A stretch of 64,000 bases of DNA from WTGA01 sp965214055 (GTDB taxonomy: Bacteria > Pseudomonadota > Gammaproteobacteria > Arenicellales > Poriferihabitantaceae), in NCBI GenBank assembly GCA_965214055.1, contig OZ243931.1, positions 1,922,001-1,986,000 on the forward strand, read 5' to 3'. A model generated the notes under the pieces. It made no database searches. It had not been told where the DNA came from and worked only from the letters and a program-made list of their open reading frames with translations. The position numbers and the translations under genes are program-made. Each line of letters opens with the position of its first letter. The first letter of the stretch is position 1. This document shows, piece by piece, positions 35,961-45,096 of this stretch.

Positions 35961-37103
35961 ATGAGTATTCGTCCATCGCTGTCAGACATAGAACGCATCA
36001 GCATCGGTTACGATGACGTGCCGGAGAAGTCCTGTTCCCTGAATGCAGAGGCTTATACGGAATCCCTGTGGAGCGAGATTGACCGGAACGCAATCATCAG
36101 ACGTTCATGGCAATGGGTTTGTCACACTGAAAAGTTGCGGGACCACGGTGCGTACCTGGCCGCAGAGGTAGGCGGTGTTCCCATCTTTGTGGTCAGGACG
36201 GGGGATGGTCGGTTGCAGGGGTTCAGCAATGTTTGCAGGCATCGCGCCATGCAGTTGTTGTCCGGGGAAGGGGTTCTTTCAAAAATCATGTGTCCTTACC
36301 ATGGCTGGACCTATAATCTGGATGGCCAGCTCATTGCAGCGCCTGCAACGGAGCATCTGGTTAATTTTGAAATCGATACGATTTGCCTGGATCGGATACA
36401 GGTTGAAGAATTTTGCGGGTTCCTGTTTGTCAACCTGGATACCGGAGCGGCTCCACTGTCCCGGCAAAGCGGGGATTTGGCCGATGAACTGGATTTTTGG
36501 GCACCGGATGTGGAGCAGCTGACTTTTGCCCACCGTCTCACCTATGATATTCATTCGAACTGGAAGAATGTGGTGGACAATTTTCTGGAATGCTACCATT
36601 GCCCCATCGCGCACAAGGATTTCTGCACGCTGGTGGATATGAGTTCCTACAGGGTCACCACTCATGGGATATATTCCAGTCATATGGCCGAGGCCGGAAA
36701 ATCCTCAAATTCCGCGTATTCGGTGGACAATGCAACGGTCCGGGATCATGCGGTGTGGTGGTTGTGGCCGAATACCTGCCTGATGCGGTACCCGGGCCGA
36801 GGCAATATGATCGTCATGCAGATCATTCCCCATGGTCCCGATCGGACGCTGGAAACCTACGATTTCTTCCTGGAAGACCCCGAACCCACTGCACAGGAAT
36901 ATGAAGCCATCCGGTATCTGGATGAAGTCCTCCAGGCCGAAGACATCTGGTTGGTGGAAAATGTACAGCGTGGTATGTCAACCCCTGCCTTCACTCAGGG
37001 GCGAATCGTGTATAACCCCAATGGAACCGGGAAATCCGAACAGGGGGTGCATCATTTCCATGGCCTGGTCCTGGAGGCATACCGGTCCATGCTGACAACA
37101 TGA
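35961..37103 (+). CDS. Rieske non-heme iron oxygenase, quaternary-ammonium type (GbcA/CntA-like)
   Basis: An oxygenase alpha subunit of 380 residues. Rieske cluster ligands are C92/H94 (NVCRHRAMQ) and C111/H114 (MCPYHGWTY). The mononuclear iron site is in DNFLECYHCPIAHKD with H213 and H218. The residue bridging the two iron sites is Glu210 (ECYH) instead of the Asp (DAYH) of aromatic dioxygenases; Glu is the hallmark of the choline/carnitine/glycine-betaine oxygenase group. It probably oxidatively cleaves or demethylates a quaternary ammonium compound. Its reductase is not in the window. It overlaps the next SDR gene by 4 bp. Confidence 0.85.
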   Translation: MSIRPSLSDIERISIGYDDVPEKSCSLNAEAYTESLWSEIDRNAIIRRSWQWVCHTEKLRDHGAYLAAEVGGVPIFVVRTGDGRLQGFSNVCRHRAMQLLSGEGVLSKIMCPYHGWTYNLDGQLIAAPATEHLVNFEIDTICLDRIQVEEFCGFLFVNLDTGAAPLSRQSGDLADELDFWAPDVEQLTFAHRLTYDIHSNWKNVVDNFLECYHCPIAHKDFCTLVDMSSYRVTTHGIYSSHMAEAGKSSNSAYSVDNATVRDHAVWWLWPNTCLMRYPGRGNMIVMQIIPHGPDRTLETYDFFLEDPEPTAQEYEAIRYLDEVLQAEDIWLVENVQRGMSTPAFTQGRIVYNPNGTGKSEQGVHHFHGLVLEAYRSMLTT

Positions 37104-37858
37104 ACAATCGACTGGAGGGTAAAACGGCGCTGGTCACGGGGGGGCGCCAGGGCATTGGCAGGGCGATTGTCGAAGCATTCGCTTCTCAGGGAGCCGGTGT
37201 CATGACCTGTGGTCGGGGTCCGCGACCCGATGACCTGCCAGAGGGGATTGCGTGGACAACCACGGATATCTCAAAGCAAAATGAAATCAATGCCCTCCGG
37301 GCCCAGGTGATGGAAATATCCGGTACGCTGTCAATCCTGGTCAACAATGCAGGGGTCCAGATAGAGAAAACGGTTCTGGAGACCACGGACGAAGACTGGG
37401 AAGCGGTGATGGGAGTGAATGCGAAAGGGGTATTTATGACCTGCCGTGCATTGCTTCCCCTGATGGTTCAGGGAGGCTCGATTATCAATATTGGTTCGAT
37501 TGCTGCCAATACGGCGGATTGGGGACTCGGTCTTTACAATGCATCCAAGGCTTTTGTGCATGGACTGACCCGGTCAATCGCAGTGGACCATGGACCACGG
37601 GTCCGATGCAATGCCATTGCTCCGGGCTGGATCATGACGGGCATGGCGGACGCGGCCTTCGATGTGGCCGGTGATCCGGATCGGGCCAAAGCTGATGCAT
37701 TGAACCGGCATCCCATCGGGCGGTTTGGCCGACCTGAAGATATTGCGAATCTGGCGGTGTGGCTGGCATCCGATGAATCCGCTTTTGCCACAGGCCAGTG
37801 CTATACCGTGGATGGCGGATTGACCGCGGCATCGCCGTTGAACCCGGGATTGTTCTAG
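37100..37858 (+). CDS. SDR-family oxidoreductase
   Basis: 252 residues of classical SDR: TALVTGGRQGIGRAIVE (cofactor), LVNNAGVQ, INIGSIAANTADWGLGLYNASKAF with the Ser-Tyr-xxx-Lys catalytic set, and the C-terminal GQCYTVDGG. The start ATG overlaps the stop of the Rieske oxygenase gene (ATGA), so the two are co-translated. It may oxidise the product of the oxygenase, for example an aldehyde or hydroxy compound released after C-N cleavage. That is inference from context. Confidence 0.9.
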   Translation: MNNRLEGKTALVTGGRQGIGRAIVEAFASQGAGVMTCGRGPRPDDLPEGIAWTTTDISKQNEINALRAQVMEISGTLSILVNNAGVQIEKTVLETTDEDWEAVMGVNAKGVFMTCRALLPLMVQGGSIINIGSIAANTADWGLGLYNASKAFVHGLTRSIAVDHGPRVRCNAIAPGWIMTGMADAAFDVAGDPDRAKADALNRHPIGRFGRPEDIANLAVWLASDESAFATGQCYTVDGGLTAASPLNPGLF

Positions 37859-37889
37859 ACATGCCGGACGGGAGACCGCAATGGTAGAA

Positions 37890-37931
37890 CCTTTCACTTT
37901 CAATGTGAAAGGGGAAAGGGTAAGCTTTCCC
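37890..37931 (+). promoter_or_regulatory. Two adjacent perfect hairpins in the leader of the ankyrin gene
   Basis: CCTTTCAC (37890-37897) pairs with GTGAAAGG (37905-37912), and immediately after it GGGAAAG (37912-37918) pairs with CTTTCCC (37925-37931). They share one G, so the two could compete. They lie between the SDR stop and the ankyrin start and could terminate the first transcript or control translation of the second. Confidence 0.55.
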
Positions 37932-37971
37932 GTCCCTGACTGTGAATGCAATCCGGAGACTATTGAAAAGA

Positions 37972-38967
37972 ATGGATACCACCACTGATTGTTCGGGCTG
38001 GAACACCGAGGATTTCTTTCGAGGGGTGTCGATTGCCGATCTGAAAAACTGTCTGAAAAAGAACGTCGACCCGAACGCACGGGATGAGGACCACAGAACC
38101 CCCCTCCATTTGTCGGTATATGCCAAAGACCCTGCAGTGATCCGGGCCTTGCTGGGTGCCGGAGCGGATATTGAGGCCCAGGACAGGGTGGGCAGAACCC
38201 CTCTTCATACCGCGGCAGCCAACGCCTCCGATTTGTCCATCATCATGGAGCTTCTGGCAGCTGGAGCCAACCCAAACGCCCAGACAAAGAGTGGTTTGGC
38301 CCCTTTGCATCTGGCGGCGAAATACGCGACGGACCCCTCCATCCTAACTGCGTTGCTGGATGCCGGGGCTGGCCCCAACACCCGGGACAGTACCCGCTGG
38401 ACCCCCTTGCACCTGGCGGCAAAATACGCATCCAACCCCACCATCATTGCGGCGCTGCGGGCGAGCGGGGCAGAACCCAATGGGATAGACGGAAGGAGCC
38501 GAACTCCTCTTCATGTCGCGGTGGAAAATGCGGCCGACCCCGACATTATCGTAGCTCTGATAACCGGGGGTGCCAATCCCAATGTGCGAACGACGGTAGG
38601 TTTGACCCCCCTTCACCTGGCAGTCTGTGCCAGGGACCCGGTCATTCTCACCGCGTTGCAGGCCGCCGGAGCCGACCCCAATGCGCGAACCGGGGATGGC
38701 CGGACTCCTCTCCATCTGGCGGCGGCAAGCGCCGCAGGTCCGGACATCATTGAGGCGCTGGCAGTTGCCGGGGCCGACCCGGACAGACGAACTGCGGATG
38801 GCAGGACATCCCTTCACCTGGCCGTATATGTTCAGGACCCCACTACCATCGACGCCTTGCGGTCCATCGGGACGGACTCCCATGCCAGGGATGAGTACGG
38901 GATGACCGCCCTTGATCTGGCTCTGGAGCATGGTGTCGACCCGGTCATTATTTCCGCACTAAGATAA
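37972..38967 (+). CDS. Ankyrin-repeat protein (about 9 repeats)
   Basis: 331 residues made almost entirely of 33-34-residue ankyrin repeats (GRTPLHLAA...DP.II.AL..AGADPNAR), eight full and one terminal partial. No signal peptide, membrane segment or catalytic domain is seen, so it is a cytosolic or effector-type binding protein. The repeats share an unusual Asp-Pro before the second helix (DPSI, NPTI, DPDI), which indicates expansion from one ancestor. ATG 37972 is my choice; a GTG at 37942 is an alternative start ten codons earlier. Secretion as an effector is possible but not shown. Confidence 0.9.
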   Translation: MDTTTDCSGWNTEDFFRGVSIADLKNCLKKNVDPNARDEDHRTPLHLSVYAKDPAVIRALLGAGADIEAQDRVGRTPLHTAAANASDLSIIMELLAAGANPNAQTKSGLAPLHLAAKYATDPSILTALLDAGAGPNTRDSTRWTPLHLAAKYASNPTIIAALRASGAEPNGIDGRSRTPLHVAVENAADPDIIVALITGGANPNVRTTVGLTPLHLAVCARDPVILTALQAAGADPNARTGDGRTPLHLAAASAAGPDIIEALAVAGADPDRRTADGRTSLHLAVYVQDPTTIDALRSIGTDSHARDEYGMTALDLALEHGVDPVIISALR

Positions 38968-39353
38968 TACCAGCCGGATGCTGATTCCTGATCGGAAAAA
39001 TGGTTGCAGGATGTCCACACACTGATTCCAGAAATAGGAAATATGAAAACATATTCGAAGAATTTGTCCGATTTTTAAGAGATTTTGCCGGCACGATTGC
39101 GGTAATACAGGGCCATCTCTGAGATCGGAATTTCAATCCGGGGTGGACCATATGGGCCTGCGCCTTCCAAAGTTCCCTGACGCACCCCGACCCTCCACTG
39201 CAGGGCGGCGTCCCGTTGAACCGGGGTGTTTCCCGAAGATATCTTCCGGCCCGGTCATGGCATCCGATGGCACACCAGACCGGGCCTTGACGCCTGTGGT
39301 GTGCACATCAAACCACATTGCTGCTTTTTCGCTGCATTTTGCCGACAACCGGG
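38968..39353. other. Non-coding region before the initiator tRNA
   Basis: About 390 bp with no coding-quality frame and no recognisable RNA. Base composition shifts from AT-rich (38970-39110) to GC-rich. Confidence 0.4.
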
Positions 39354-39383
39354 TTGTATCACGATTTGCAAATAAGGTAGACT
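39354..39383 (+). promoter_or_regulatory. Putative promoter of the initiator tRNA
   Basis: TTGTAT (39354-39359) and TAGACT (39378-39383) are separated by 18 bp, with the mature tRNA beginning 12 bp further on. Spacing and position fit a sigma-70 promoter for a solitary tRNA gene. Confidence 0.5.
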
Positions 39384-39395
39384 CCATGTCCCTGT

Positions 39396-39472
<77 letters not shown>

Positions 39473-39899
39473 CTGGGGCCGACATTCCCGAGGTGGGCGT
39501 GTTGGTCTTTTCCTTTCCGGTGAAGTCGGAGTAGTTTTGTACGGTGCAATCATGAATACCGACTTGATCACCGTTCGACGCCATGACTTGCGCGGTTGCG
39601 AGGGCTTTGAGGTCAACCGAGTCCTCGAGAAGCCATTCCTGTAGTGCTGGCTTTGTCAGAAAATTTGGGGCAACCTATTGTTGAGCGTACGCTTGCAACA
39701 TGCTTGCTACCAAGCGGTGTCGATGTCTCTTCCGCGAATCCGCTCCAGTGTCTTGTTCAGGAGCCCATCCATAATGGAAGAAGAATGAGTAAAGGGAACT
39801 TGACCGGTTCTCCGTTCTGCATTTCGGCGCGACAAATGTCGAAAAACACTTTCGGCGAATGACTGAATAGCCTCTTGAACGCAAAAGCATTGCGTGTTT
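39473..39899. other. Remnant-bearing spacer between tRNA-fMet and the toxin gene
   Basis: No complete gene. A 30-codon frame (39552-39644, plus strand, MNTDLITVRRHDLRG...) looks like a gene fragment but I do not recognise it. No second copy of the tRNA 3' end is apparent that would mark an integrated element. Confidence 0.4.
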
Positions 39900-40601
39900 T
39901 CAGAGTTCGGCACATTGCTCCAAGGTCCTTTTTTCGTAGACGGTGGTTATATGCTGTCCGTCCCATACATAGCAGAGATGCCGTTCCTGTTTTGCATTCG
40001 AGAGGAGACGGGGTCGGAAGGTGGCAACACACTCTCCACCGCTTCGGCGGAGACTGTCGTAAGCGATACCGTCCGAGCCACCTTTGCGCAAGGTCTTGGC
40101 CAGATGCTGCCCGGCCGCATAGTCGGCGTCTTGGTAGATGAGGGGATAGGTGGACTGTTGGCCGCGCAAGTCGTGCAGGCTGCCTTCCAGGTCAACCAGG
40201 TAGACGCGCATATCAAGTTCCATGTGGCCCTGTCTCGTCGCCCGCATGAACCGCTTGCGGTGGTGCTTTGACTCGGCGATGGAGGTGTCGAGGCCGTTTG
40301 CCGCATAGAACACGCCGTAGGTGCCGTTCGAGAACCGGCTTCCTTCCGGGTTCATATGGGTAAAGGCTGCCATGATGATGCTCGTGCCAGGGCCGGTGAC
40401 GCGGTCCTTTGTAGGGACGAGCCGAATATCGCCGACTTCATCGCGCAGACGGGGATTGGACAGCGATTCGAGTTCGAAGACTGCTTCAAGGTCGTCGGCG
40501 TCTGTGATGCGCTCGAACAGCTGGGCCGGCGGGAATCGGCTAGGGATGATGCGCCAGCAAGCGTTCCACTGCACGCGGGTTATTGGAATTGTCACGCCCA
40601 T
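39900..40601 (-). CDS. RES-domain toxin
   Basis: 233 residues. The RES domain is recognised from RFSNGTYGVFYAANGLDTSI followed by AESKHHRKRF, LEGSLHDLRG and DYAAGQHLAKTLRKGGSDGI; the conserved Arg-Glu-Ser set is present. RES toxins (MbcT/ParT-like) degrade or modify NAD+ or transfer ADP-ribose. ATG 40599-40601 overlaps the end of the antitoxin gene by 10 bp, the usual antitoxin-first order. Any longer N-terminal reading is just overlap with the antitoxin. Confidence 0.92.
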   Translation of the reverse strand: MGVTIPITRVQWNACWRIIPSRFPPAQLFERITDADDLEAVFELESLSNPRLRDEVGDIRLVPTKDRVTGPGTSIIMAAFTHMNPEGSRFSNGTYGVFYAANGLDTSIAESKHHRKRFMRATRQGHMELDMRVYLVDLEGSLHDLRGQQSTYPLIYQDADYAAGQHLAKTLRKGGSDGIAYDSLRRSGGECVATFRPRLLSNAKQERHLCYVWDGQHITTVYEKRTLEQCAEL

Positions 40602-40996
40602 CCGCCCCGCTGTGCGTCGAGATACTGCCGGACCACGAAAAGGTCCGCGACTTGGCCCGACAGCATGCGGTCGAGTGCCGATTGGCCGCTGAACAAGGAA
40701 GCGGCGTTGGGCTGCCTCACCCATTCATCCGCTGCTTTCTCATCCGGCAGTAGAATCTGGAGCGCCTTATAGATACCGAGGATGTAAGAGATCCGTTCCA
40801 ACGTATCCTTGGGAAGGGTCGTGTTGGGGTTCTTCTTCCACTTGAAGAAGGTCGAGCGGGCCGTGACACCCAGGAGGGTCATCTGTTCGTCTACGGTCAG
40901 CTCCCACAAATCCGCGATGCGAAGGAAAGTGCGTAGTGCTGGTCCAGACAGGCCTTTCCGATCGGTAGCGACGGCTAGACGGGCTGGCACAGGCAT
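40592..40996 (-). CDS. Xre/MbcA/ParS-type antitoxin
   Basis: 134 residues. An N-terminal Xre-like helix-turn-helix (LTVDEQMTLLGVTARSTFFKW) and the C-terminal toxin-binding DUF2384 domain (DEKAADEWVRQPNAASLFSG, SALDRMLSGQVADLFVVRQYL) are clear. It neutralises the adjacent RES toxin and represses its own promoter. The start ATG 40994-40996 is just downstream of palindromic ATATATG motifs. Confidence 0.93.
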   Translation of the reverse strand: MPVPARLAVATDRKGLSGPALRTFLRIADLWELTVDEQMTLLGVTARSTFFKWKKNPNTTLPKDTLERISYILGIYKALQILLPDEKAADEWVRQPNAASLFSGQSALDRMLSGQVADLFVVRQYLDAQRGGWA

Positions 40997-41002
40997 TGTT
41001 CA

Positions 41003-41025
41003 ATCCATATATGGATCATATATGA
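41003..41025 (-). promoter_or_regulatory. Palindromic operators of the toxin-antitoxin pair
   Basis: ATCCATATATGGAT (41003-41016) and TCATATATGA (41016-41025) are perfect palindromes sharing an ATATAT core, 7 bp upstream of the antitoxin start. A third related word (TGGATATATGGA) follows at 41041-41052. Antitoxin autoregulation through them is inferred from position. Confidence 0.65.
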
Positions 41026-41109
41026 AATATAGTGCAACAATGGATATATGGAAACTTGGAAAATGTCAAATGAAAATCCGGCTCACGGTCATGAGGGAGA
41101 TGCAGTTGA

Positions 41110-41232
41110 GGGTTCGTCGTACAGGCCCAATGTTGCGCGGGCAAGAAGGTGGTGACGTTCACGCCAAGCGACCTACAGGGTGCATGGTTTCGGGATGTGA
41201 AGGCGGCGGGGAAGTTCGAGGACTGGCTGTGA
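41110..41232 (+). pseudogene. Fragment of an unidentified gene (C-terminal ~30 codons)
   Basis: The frame ending at TGA 41230-41232 reads GKKVVTFTPSDLQGAWFRDV and continues KAAGKFEDWL, protein-like in composition, but it has no start and opens after a stop at 41107. It looks like the truncated 3' end of a gene of the accessory element. The rest of 41053-41436 shows nothing else. Confidence 0.4.
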
Positions 41233-41436
41233 TACTTGGGACATGGTTTGCGAGGATCGCGCGCGGGTGCTCGGGGTACGGGTTGAGTATGCTCCGTAGC
41301 CGCTCGTCGAGTTGCCTTCTATGGAGATGGCCTTCCACTGATAAGCCTTCGGTGGTCAGGTGATGGGTCGCAGGGTTACATTTGGTTTAGCCGTCCAATC
41401 GCTCAGAATCAGAGAGTTTCCGGCCAGAACCAGATA

Positions 41437-42036
41437 TCATGGACGTCCAGTCCGGCTGATTTTTCTGGCCAATAACAGGCCGCTGGAAAAATTGCATTTC
41501 AAAGTCTGAAGTAGTGTATTGGATGTCAGTTGATCCACCAAACGATCTACATTTGGTTGATGACCTTGTGGCCAATTGGATTGGGGAAGCAAATCATCGA
41601 CAATGTATATTCCGCCGACTCTCAGCTTTGACAAGGCTAAATCCAAACCTTTAAATTTTCCAGGCCATGCATCTGCAAACAGCAGGTCCACGGACTGATC
41701 TTCTATATCCTGAAGCAGTTTTAATGCATCGCCCGTCCAGAAAGTCACCCTTGGGTCACCGCCCAAATACTTTTCAGCGATGTACTGTACCGAGCGATCA
41801 TTGTCCACACTGACCAATCTGCACTGTGCATCCATACCATCCAAAAGCCAACAGGTTGAAACGCCGGTTCCGGTACCCAATTCTAAAATGTTGCCGCCAG
41901 CTGTACCGCTGGCGAAAAACCGAAGCAAAGCCCCGGTTTTGATGTCGCAGGGCATGTCAAAGCCTATGGAAACCGTCTCTTGGGATATGGCATCAAGCCG
42001 GTCTGGATGGCGGATGTTAGAGTCGTTGAACATCAT
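41437..42036 (-). CDS. Class I SAM-dependent methyltransferase (O-methyltransferase-like)
   Basis: 199 residues. NILELGTGTGVSTCWLLDG is motif I, CRLVSVDNDRSVQYIAEKYL motif II, and SVDLLFADAWPGKFKGLDLA plus LRVGGIYIVDDLLPQ follow, the order seen in catechol-O-methyltransferase-like and predicted O-methyltransferases. I chose ATG 42034-42036; a TTG three codons upstream and an ATG one codon downstream are alternatives. The substrate is unknown. No partner gene is adjacent. Confidence 0.85.
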   Translation of the reverse strand: MMFNDSNIRHPDRLDAISQETVSIGFDMPCDIKTGALLRFFASGTAGGNILELGTGTGVSTCWLLDGMDAQCRLVSVDNDRSVQYIAEKYLGGDPRVTFWTGDALKLLQDIEDQSVDLLFADAWPGKFKGLDLALSKLRVGGIYIVDDLLPQSNWPQGHQPNVDRLVDQLTSNTLLQTLKCNFSSGLLLARKISRTGRP

Positions 42037-42224
42037 GAAGTCCAAACAAAAAATATTGTAGGGCGGTCCACGACCACTTTTAAAGTACGGTTCATTCCCT
42101 GAATGGAGCGAACCCGGAATTTCCGCTCTCTTCGTCTTATTGCTTTATCATAGCGCTTGAAGACTCTGTCGTGTACCCTCTGGATTTATCGGTCTTGGCA
42201 GGATCAGGCCCGTCCAGTCCGGGC

Positions 42225-43250
42225 TTATCCCGAATCTCCAACGGATTGTGCGATGATTGCAATGTTATCTCCGCGATGAATTTTACCGAGGGGTCGTTTG
42301 CATAATAAAAACCCGGATTCCAGAGCATTCACTTTCAGGGGCTTCCTGTCATGGTGTTGTGGGTAATGGACTTGTCCTATGACCTGATTTTCGGAAATGC
42401 GATCGCCCAAATCAACAAAGGGTTCATAGATTCCATCGTCCGGTGCGATGACATAACAATCTGTATTCTTCACGTTTGCAAGGCGGGTCGGGCTTCTGCC
42501 CTGATCTTCGGGAGAGACGGGGTCTCCAGGCAGGATTCCATAATATTTCAACATGTTTTGGACCCCATGTTCTGCGAGATTCACAATTGCCGGGCTGACT
42601 TTGGCCGCCCCACCGAGCTCTACAGAAAAGCTTTGTACCCCGGCCTGCATGAATGCCGAAGTCAGGAATCGGTTGGTATCCGGATAATCATCAAACAACA
42701 CCGTTACCTCGGCACCAAAAGCCATCGCGGCTTCGAAATTTCGTTTTTCCATCTCCTGGTCTTCCAACCCGTCCGCAAATATTGTCGGAATATATTCCAG
42801 CGTGGTACCGCCGGAATGCAGGTCCATATGAACATCTGACAAAGGGACCAGTTCGGAGGCAATGTAATGGGCAATGGTTTCCGTGACGCTGCCATCATGC
42901 CGACCCGGAAATACCCGGTTCAGGTTGAGCCCATCGATGGGTGAGCAACGCAGCCCTGCCAGTACAGCAGGAATATTGAGGCATGGAATGATAATGACCC
43001 GACCGCGGATATCTTCAGGCTGGAGCGTCCTGGCCAGTTTCATTAAAGCGACAGGTCCTTCGTATTCGTCACCATGGACACCGCCTGTAAATGACAGGGT
43101 AGGGCCGTCCAGGTTTTTAATCACCGTTATCGGGATGGTTACGGTGCCGTACGCAGAATCGTTGGTCGACTTGGGAACACCAAGGTACCCGACCTGCTTT
43201 CCCTCGGCTTCAAAATCGAGGTCACAACGAATGATGGTTTTTTCAGACAT
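42225..43250 (-). CDS. Succinylglutamate desuccinylase/aspartoacylase family metallohydrolase (DoeB-like)
   Basis: A zinc-dependent M14-type amidohydrolase of 341 residues. Zinc ligands lie in FTGGVHGDEYEGPVAL (His, Glu) and DVHMDLHSGG (His), with the catalytic Glu probably in FSVELGGAA. The architecture, with a C-terminal beta-rich biotinyl-like domain (GIYEPFVDLGDRI...GQVHYP), resembles DoeB and related N-acyl amino acid deacylases. No ectoine genes are beside it, so the substrate is undetermined. ATG 43248-43250 is chosen over upstream in-frame starts. Confidence 0.85.
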   Translation of the reverse strand: MSEKTIIRCDLDFEAEGKQVGYLGVPKSTNDSAYGTVTIPITVIKNLDGPTLSFTGGVHGDEYEGPVALMKLARTLQPEDIRGRVIIIPCLNIPAVLAGLRCSPIDGLNLNRVFPGRHDGSVTETIAHYIASELVPLSDVHMDLHSGGTTLEYIPTIFADGLEDQEMEKRNFEAAMAFGAEVTVLFDDYPDTNRFLTSAFMQAGVQSFSVELGGAAKVSPAIVNLAEHGVQNMLKYYGILPGDPVSPEDQGRSPTRLANVKNTDCYVIAPDDGIYEPFVDLGDRISENQVIGQVHYPQHHDRKPLKVNALESGFLLCKRPLGKIHRGDNIAIIAQSVGDSG

Positions 43251-43576
43251 GGGCCATCTTATCATGACAGAATGGGCAGGTGAAAAGTGGTCATGGCATG
43301 TACACATGATGGGTTTCCAGCACTATAATGCCGGATCAATTAATTTCCTTGGCAAGCCAACCGGTTTGTGTTCCTTGGGTTCATTCGAGAAGGTTGCCAA
43401 CGTCCCTATCTGTGTCAGGCATGAAATATCGCCCATTCAATCCGTATCCCAGTGTCCGCCATATTCCGGTCACACCCGGGTGCCCGCACAAATCGCAACG
43501 GTAGTCGGGCCGGTGATCGGAGCAGGTTCGCTGTCGCCGGATGGACTCCCTGGCAGAATGATTCCATTGTAATCCA

Positions 43577-44527
43577 GTGTCCCGGCTTTTGTTCCACAGG
43601 TTGTTGCCGTACGCTTTGATACTGACTGCCGGAATCATATGGGGAGGCACTTTCTCCCTGGCCCTGATCGCCACCGCCGATGGAACGCATCCGGTGACAC
43701 TGACCGCATGGCAGGTCATTCTGACCTCGATTTTGTTTATTCTGATCTGCCTGTGGACCAGGAAACCGATCTTTGTGTTGGGGCATCTCCATATTTACGG
43801 TTTGATTGCGGCACTTGGAATCATTTTGCCAGATATTCTGTACTACAGTGCAGCTCCGCATCTGTCTGCGGGGATCCTGTCAATCACCGTTTCCACGGTC
43901 CCCATGTTCACCTATGTCCTGATGTGGCTGTTGCGTTTCGAGAGATTGGTATTGAAACGGGCGCTGGGCATTATTTTGGGGATGGTATCGATTTTGCTGT
44001 TGGTGGTTCCGGATCACGGGCTCGCCAGTGAGAACGCCAATGTCTGGGTTCTGGTCGTCGTTATCTGCGCCTTGTGCTATGCAGCAGAAAATGTCTATCT
44101 GGGGGAGGGAATCCGGGAGGAAATTGATATCCGCGAACTGTTGTCAGGGTCCAATATTGTGGCCGCCATCGTGATTTCCATGGGAATGTGGGGGTTTGGA
44201 TACGATGTTCCGGCAGCATGGTTCTTTACTGCTTCTGCCGGGGCCATATTTGGCATAGCCATATCCAGCACAGTCGCCTACCTGATATTTTTTTATACCA
44301 TTCAAAAATTCGGATCGGTATTTGCCAGCCAGGTTGCTTACCTCGTGACCATTTCCGGTGTGATATGGGGCATGGTGATTTTCTCGGAGCGGCATACGAT
44401 ATGGATCTGGATTTCCATTGCAGTCTTGATTGTCGGCCTGGCTCTGGTATCGCCAAGGAAAAAAAGGGGGAAGAGGCTGCATTCCAAACCAGGCCGGGAC
44501 GAGGAGCAGAATCCGTCGGTAAATTGA
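43577..44527 (+). CDS. EamA/DMT-family transporter
   Basis: 316 residues with about ten membrane segments in two EamA repeats: ALILTAGIIWGGTFSLALIA opens the first, and FASQVAYLVTISGVIWGMVIFSE closes the second. The tail is long and basic (PRKKRGKRLHSK). The start shown is GTG 43577; no strong ribosome-binding site is visible, so the N-terminus is uncertain. Substrate unknown. It is not closely related in sequence to the EamA protein at 15802-16671. Confidence 0.86.
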   Translation: MSRLLFHRLLPYALILTAGIIWGGTFSLALIATADGTHPVTLTAWQVILTSILFILICLWTRKPIFVLGHLHIYGLIAALGIILPDILYYSAAPHLSAGILSITVSTVPMFTYVLMWLLRFERLVLKRALGIILGMVSILLLVVPDHGLASENANVWVLVVVICALCYAAENVYLGEGIREEIDIRELLSGSNIVAAIVISMGMWGFGYDVPAAWFFTASAGAIFGIAISSTVAYLIFFYTIQKFGSVFASQVAYLVTISGVIWGMVIFSERHTIWIWISIAVLIVGLALVSPRKKRGKRLHSKPGRDEEQNPSVN

Positions 44528-45096
44528 AAGCATGGATTCGGGGTCTTCGCCAGGGGCGCCCGGGTTGAAAATGAAAAGGGACGACGAGAGCCGAATGTTC
44601 CCGTTTGGGGTCCACGAACGGGTCAAATGCTGGGAAATGTCCTGGTCGAAGGCGGTCGGGATGCTGGAGCGGGTGGGGCCGGCGCAATGCTCGGTTTTGC
44701 CGACCCGGGTGGGAGTTGGTCGCCCTGCATGATCCGTTGGAGCGCGGCGACATCCGAAACAGGATCATTGCCCTGGAAATGCCCTGCACACGGTGTGCAA
44801 CACCGCACGGTGGACCCTCAAGCAGATGCCTCTGTATTCAGGCATCAGGATGGTCCGTAGTCACCGCCTGATAGACTTTTTCATGTCAATGCCCTGAAAA
44901 CTTTCTTGTGCATTCCTGCCTGGCCAGGGAGTTTGCATTTTCCACTCTAAATTGTTTTCCAGATGTCTTGCCAACAATTTGGTTGAATTCAAGGAGGCAG
45001 AACAATCATTGCCAATGAACGACAGAGCGGCAAACCGGTGTTGATTTCTGTGCCACTGGTATATCATTTACGGACTCAACCAACGGTACCTGTCAA
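44528..45096. other. 570 bp without a recognisable gene
   Basis: Short open frames occur on both strands but none has protein-like composition or a good ribosome-binding site. The GC-rich left half (44570-44870) may be decayed coding sequence. Nothing identifiable. Confidence 0.4.
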
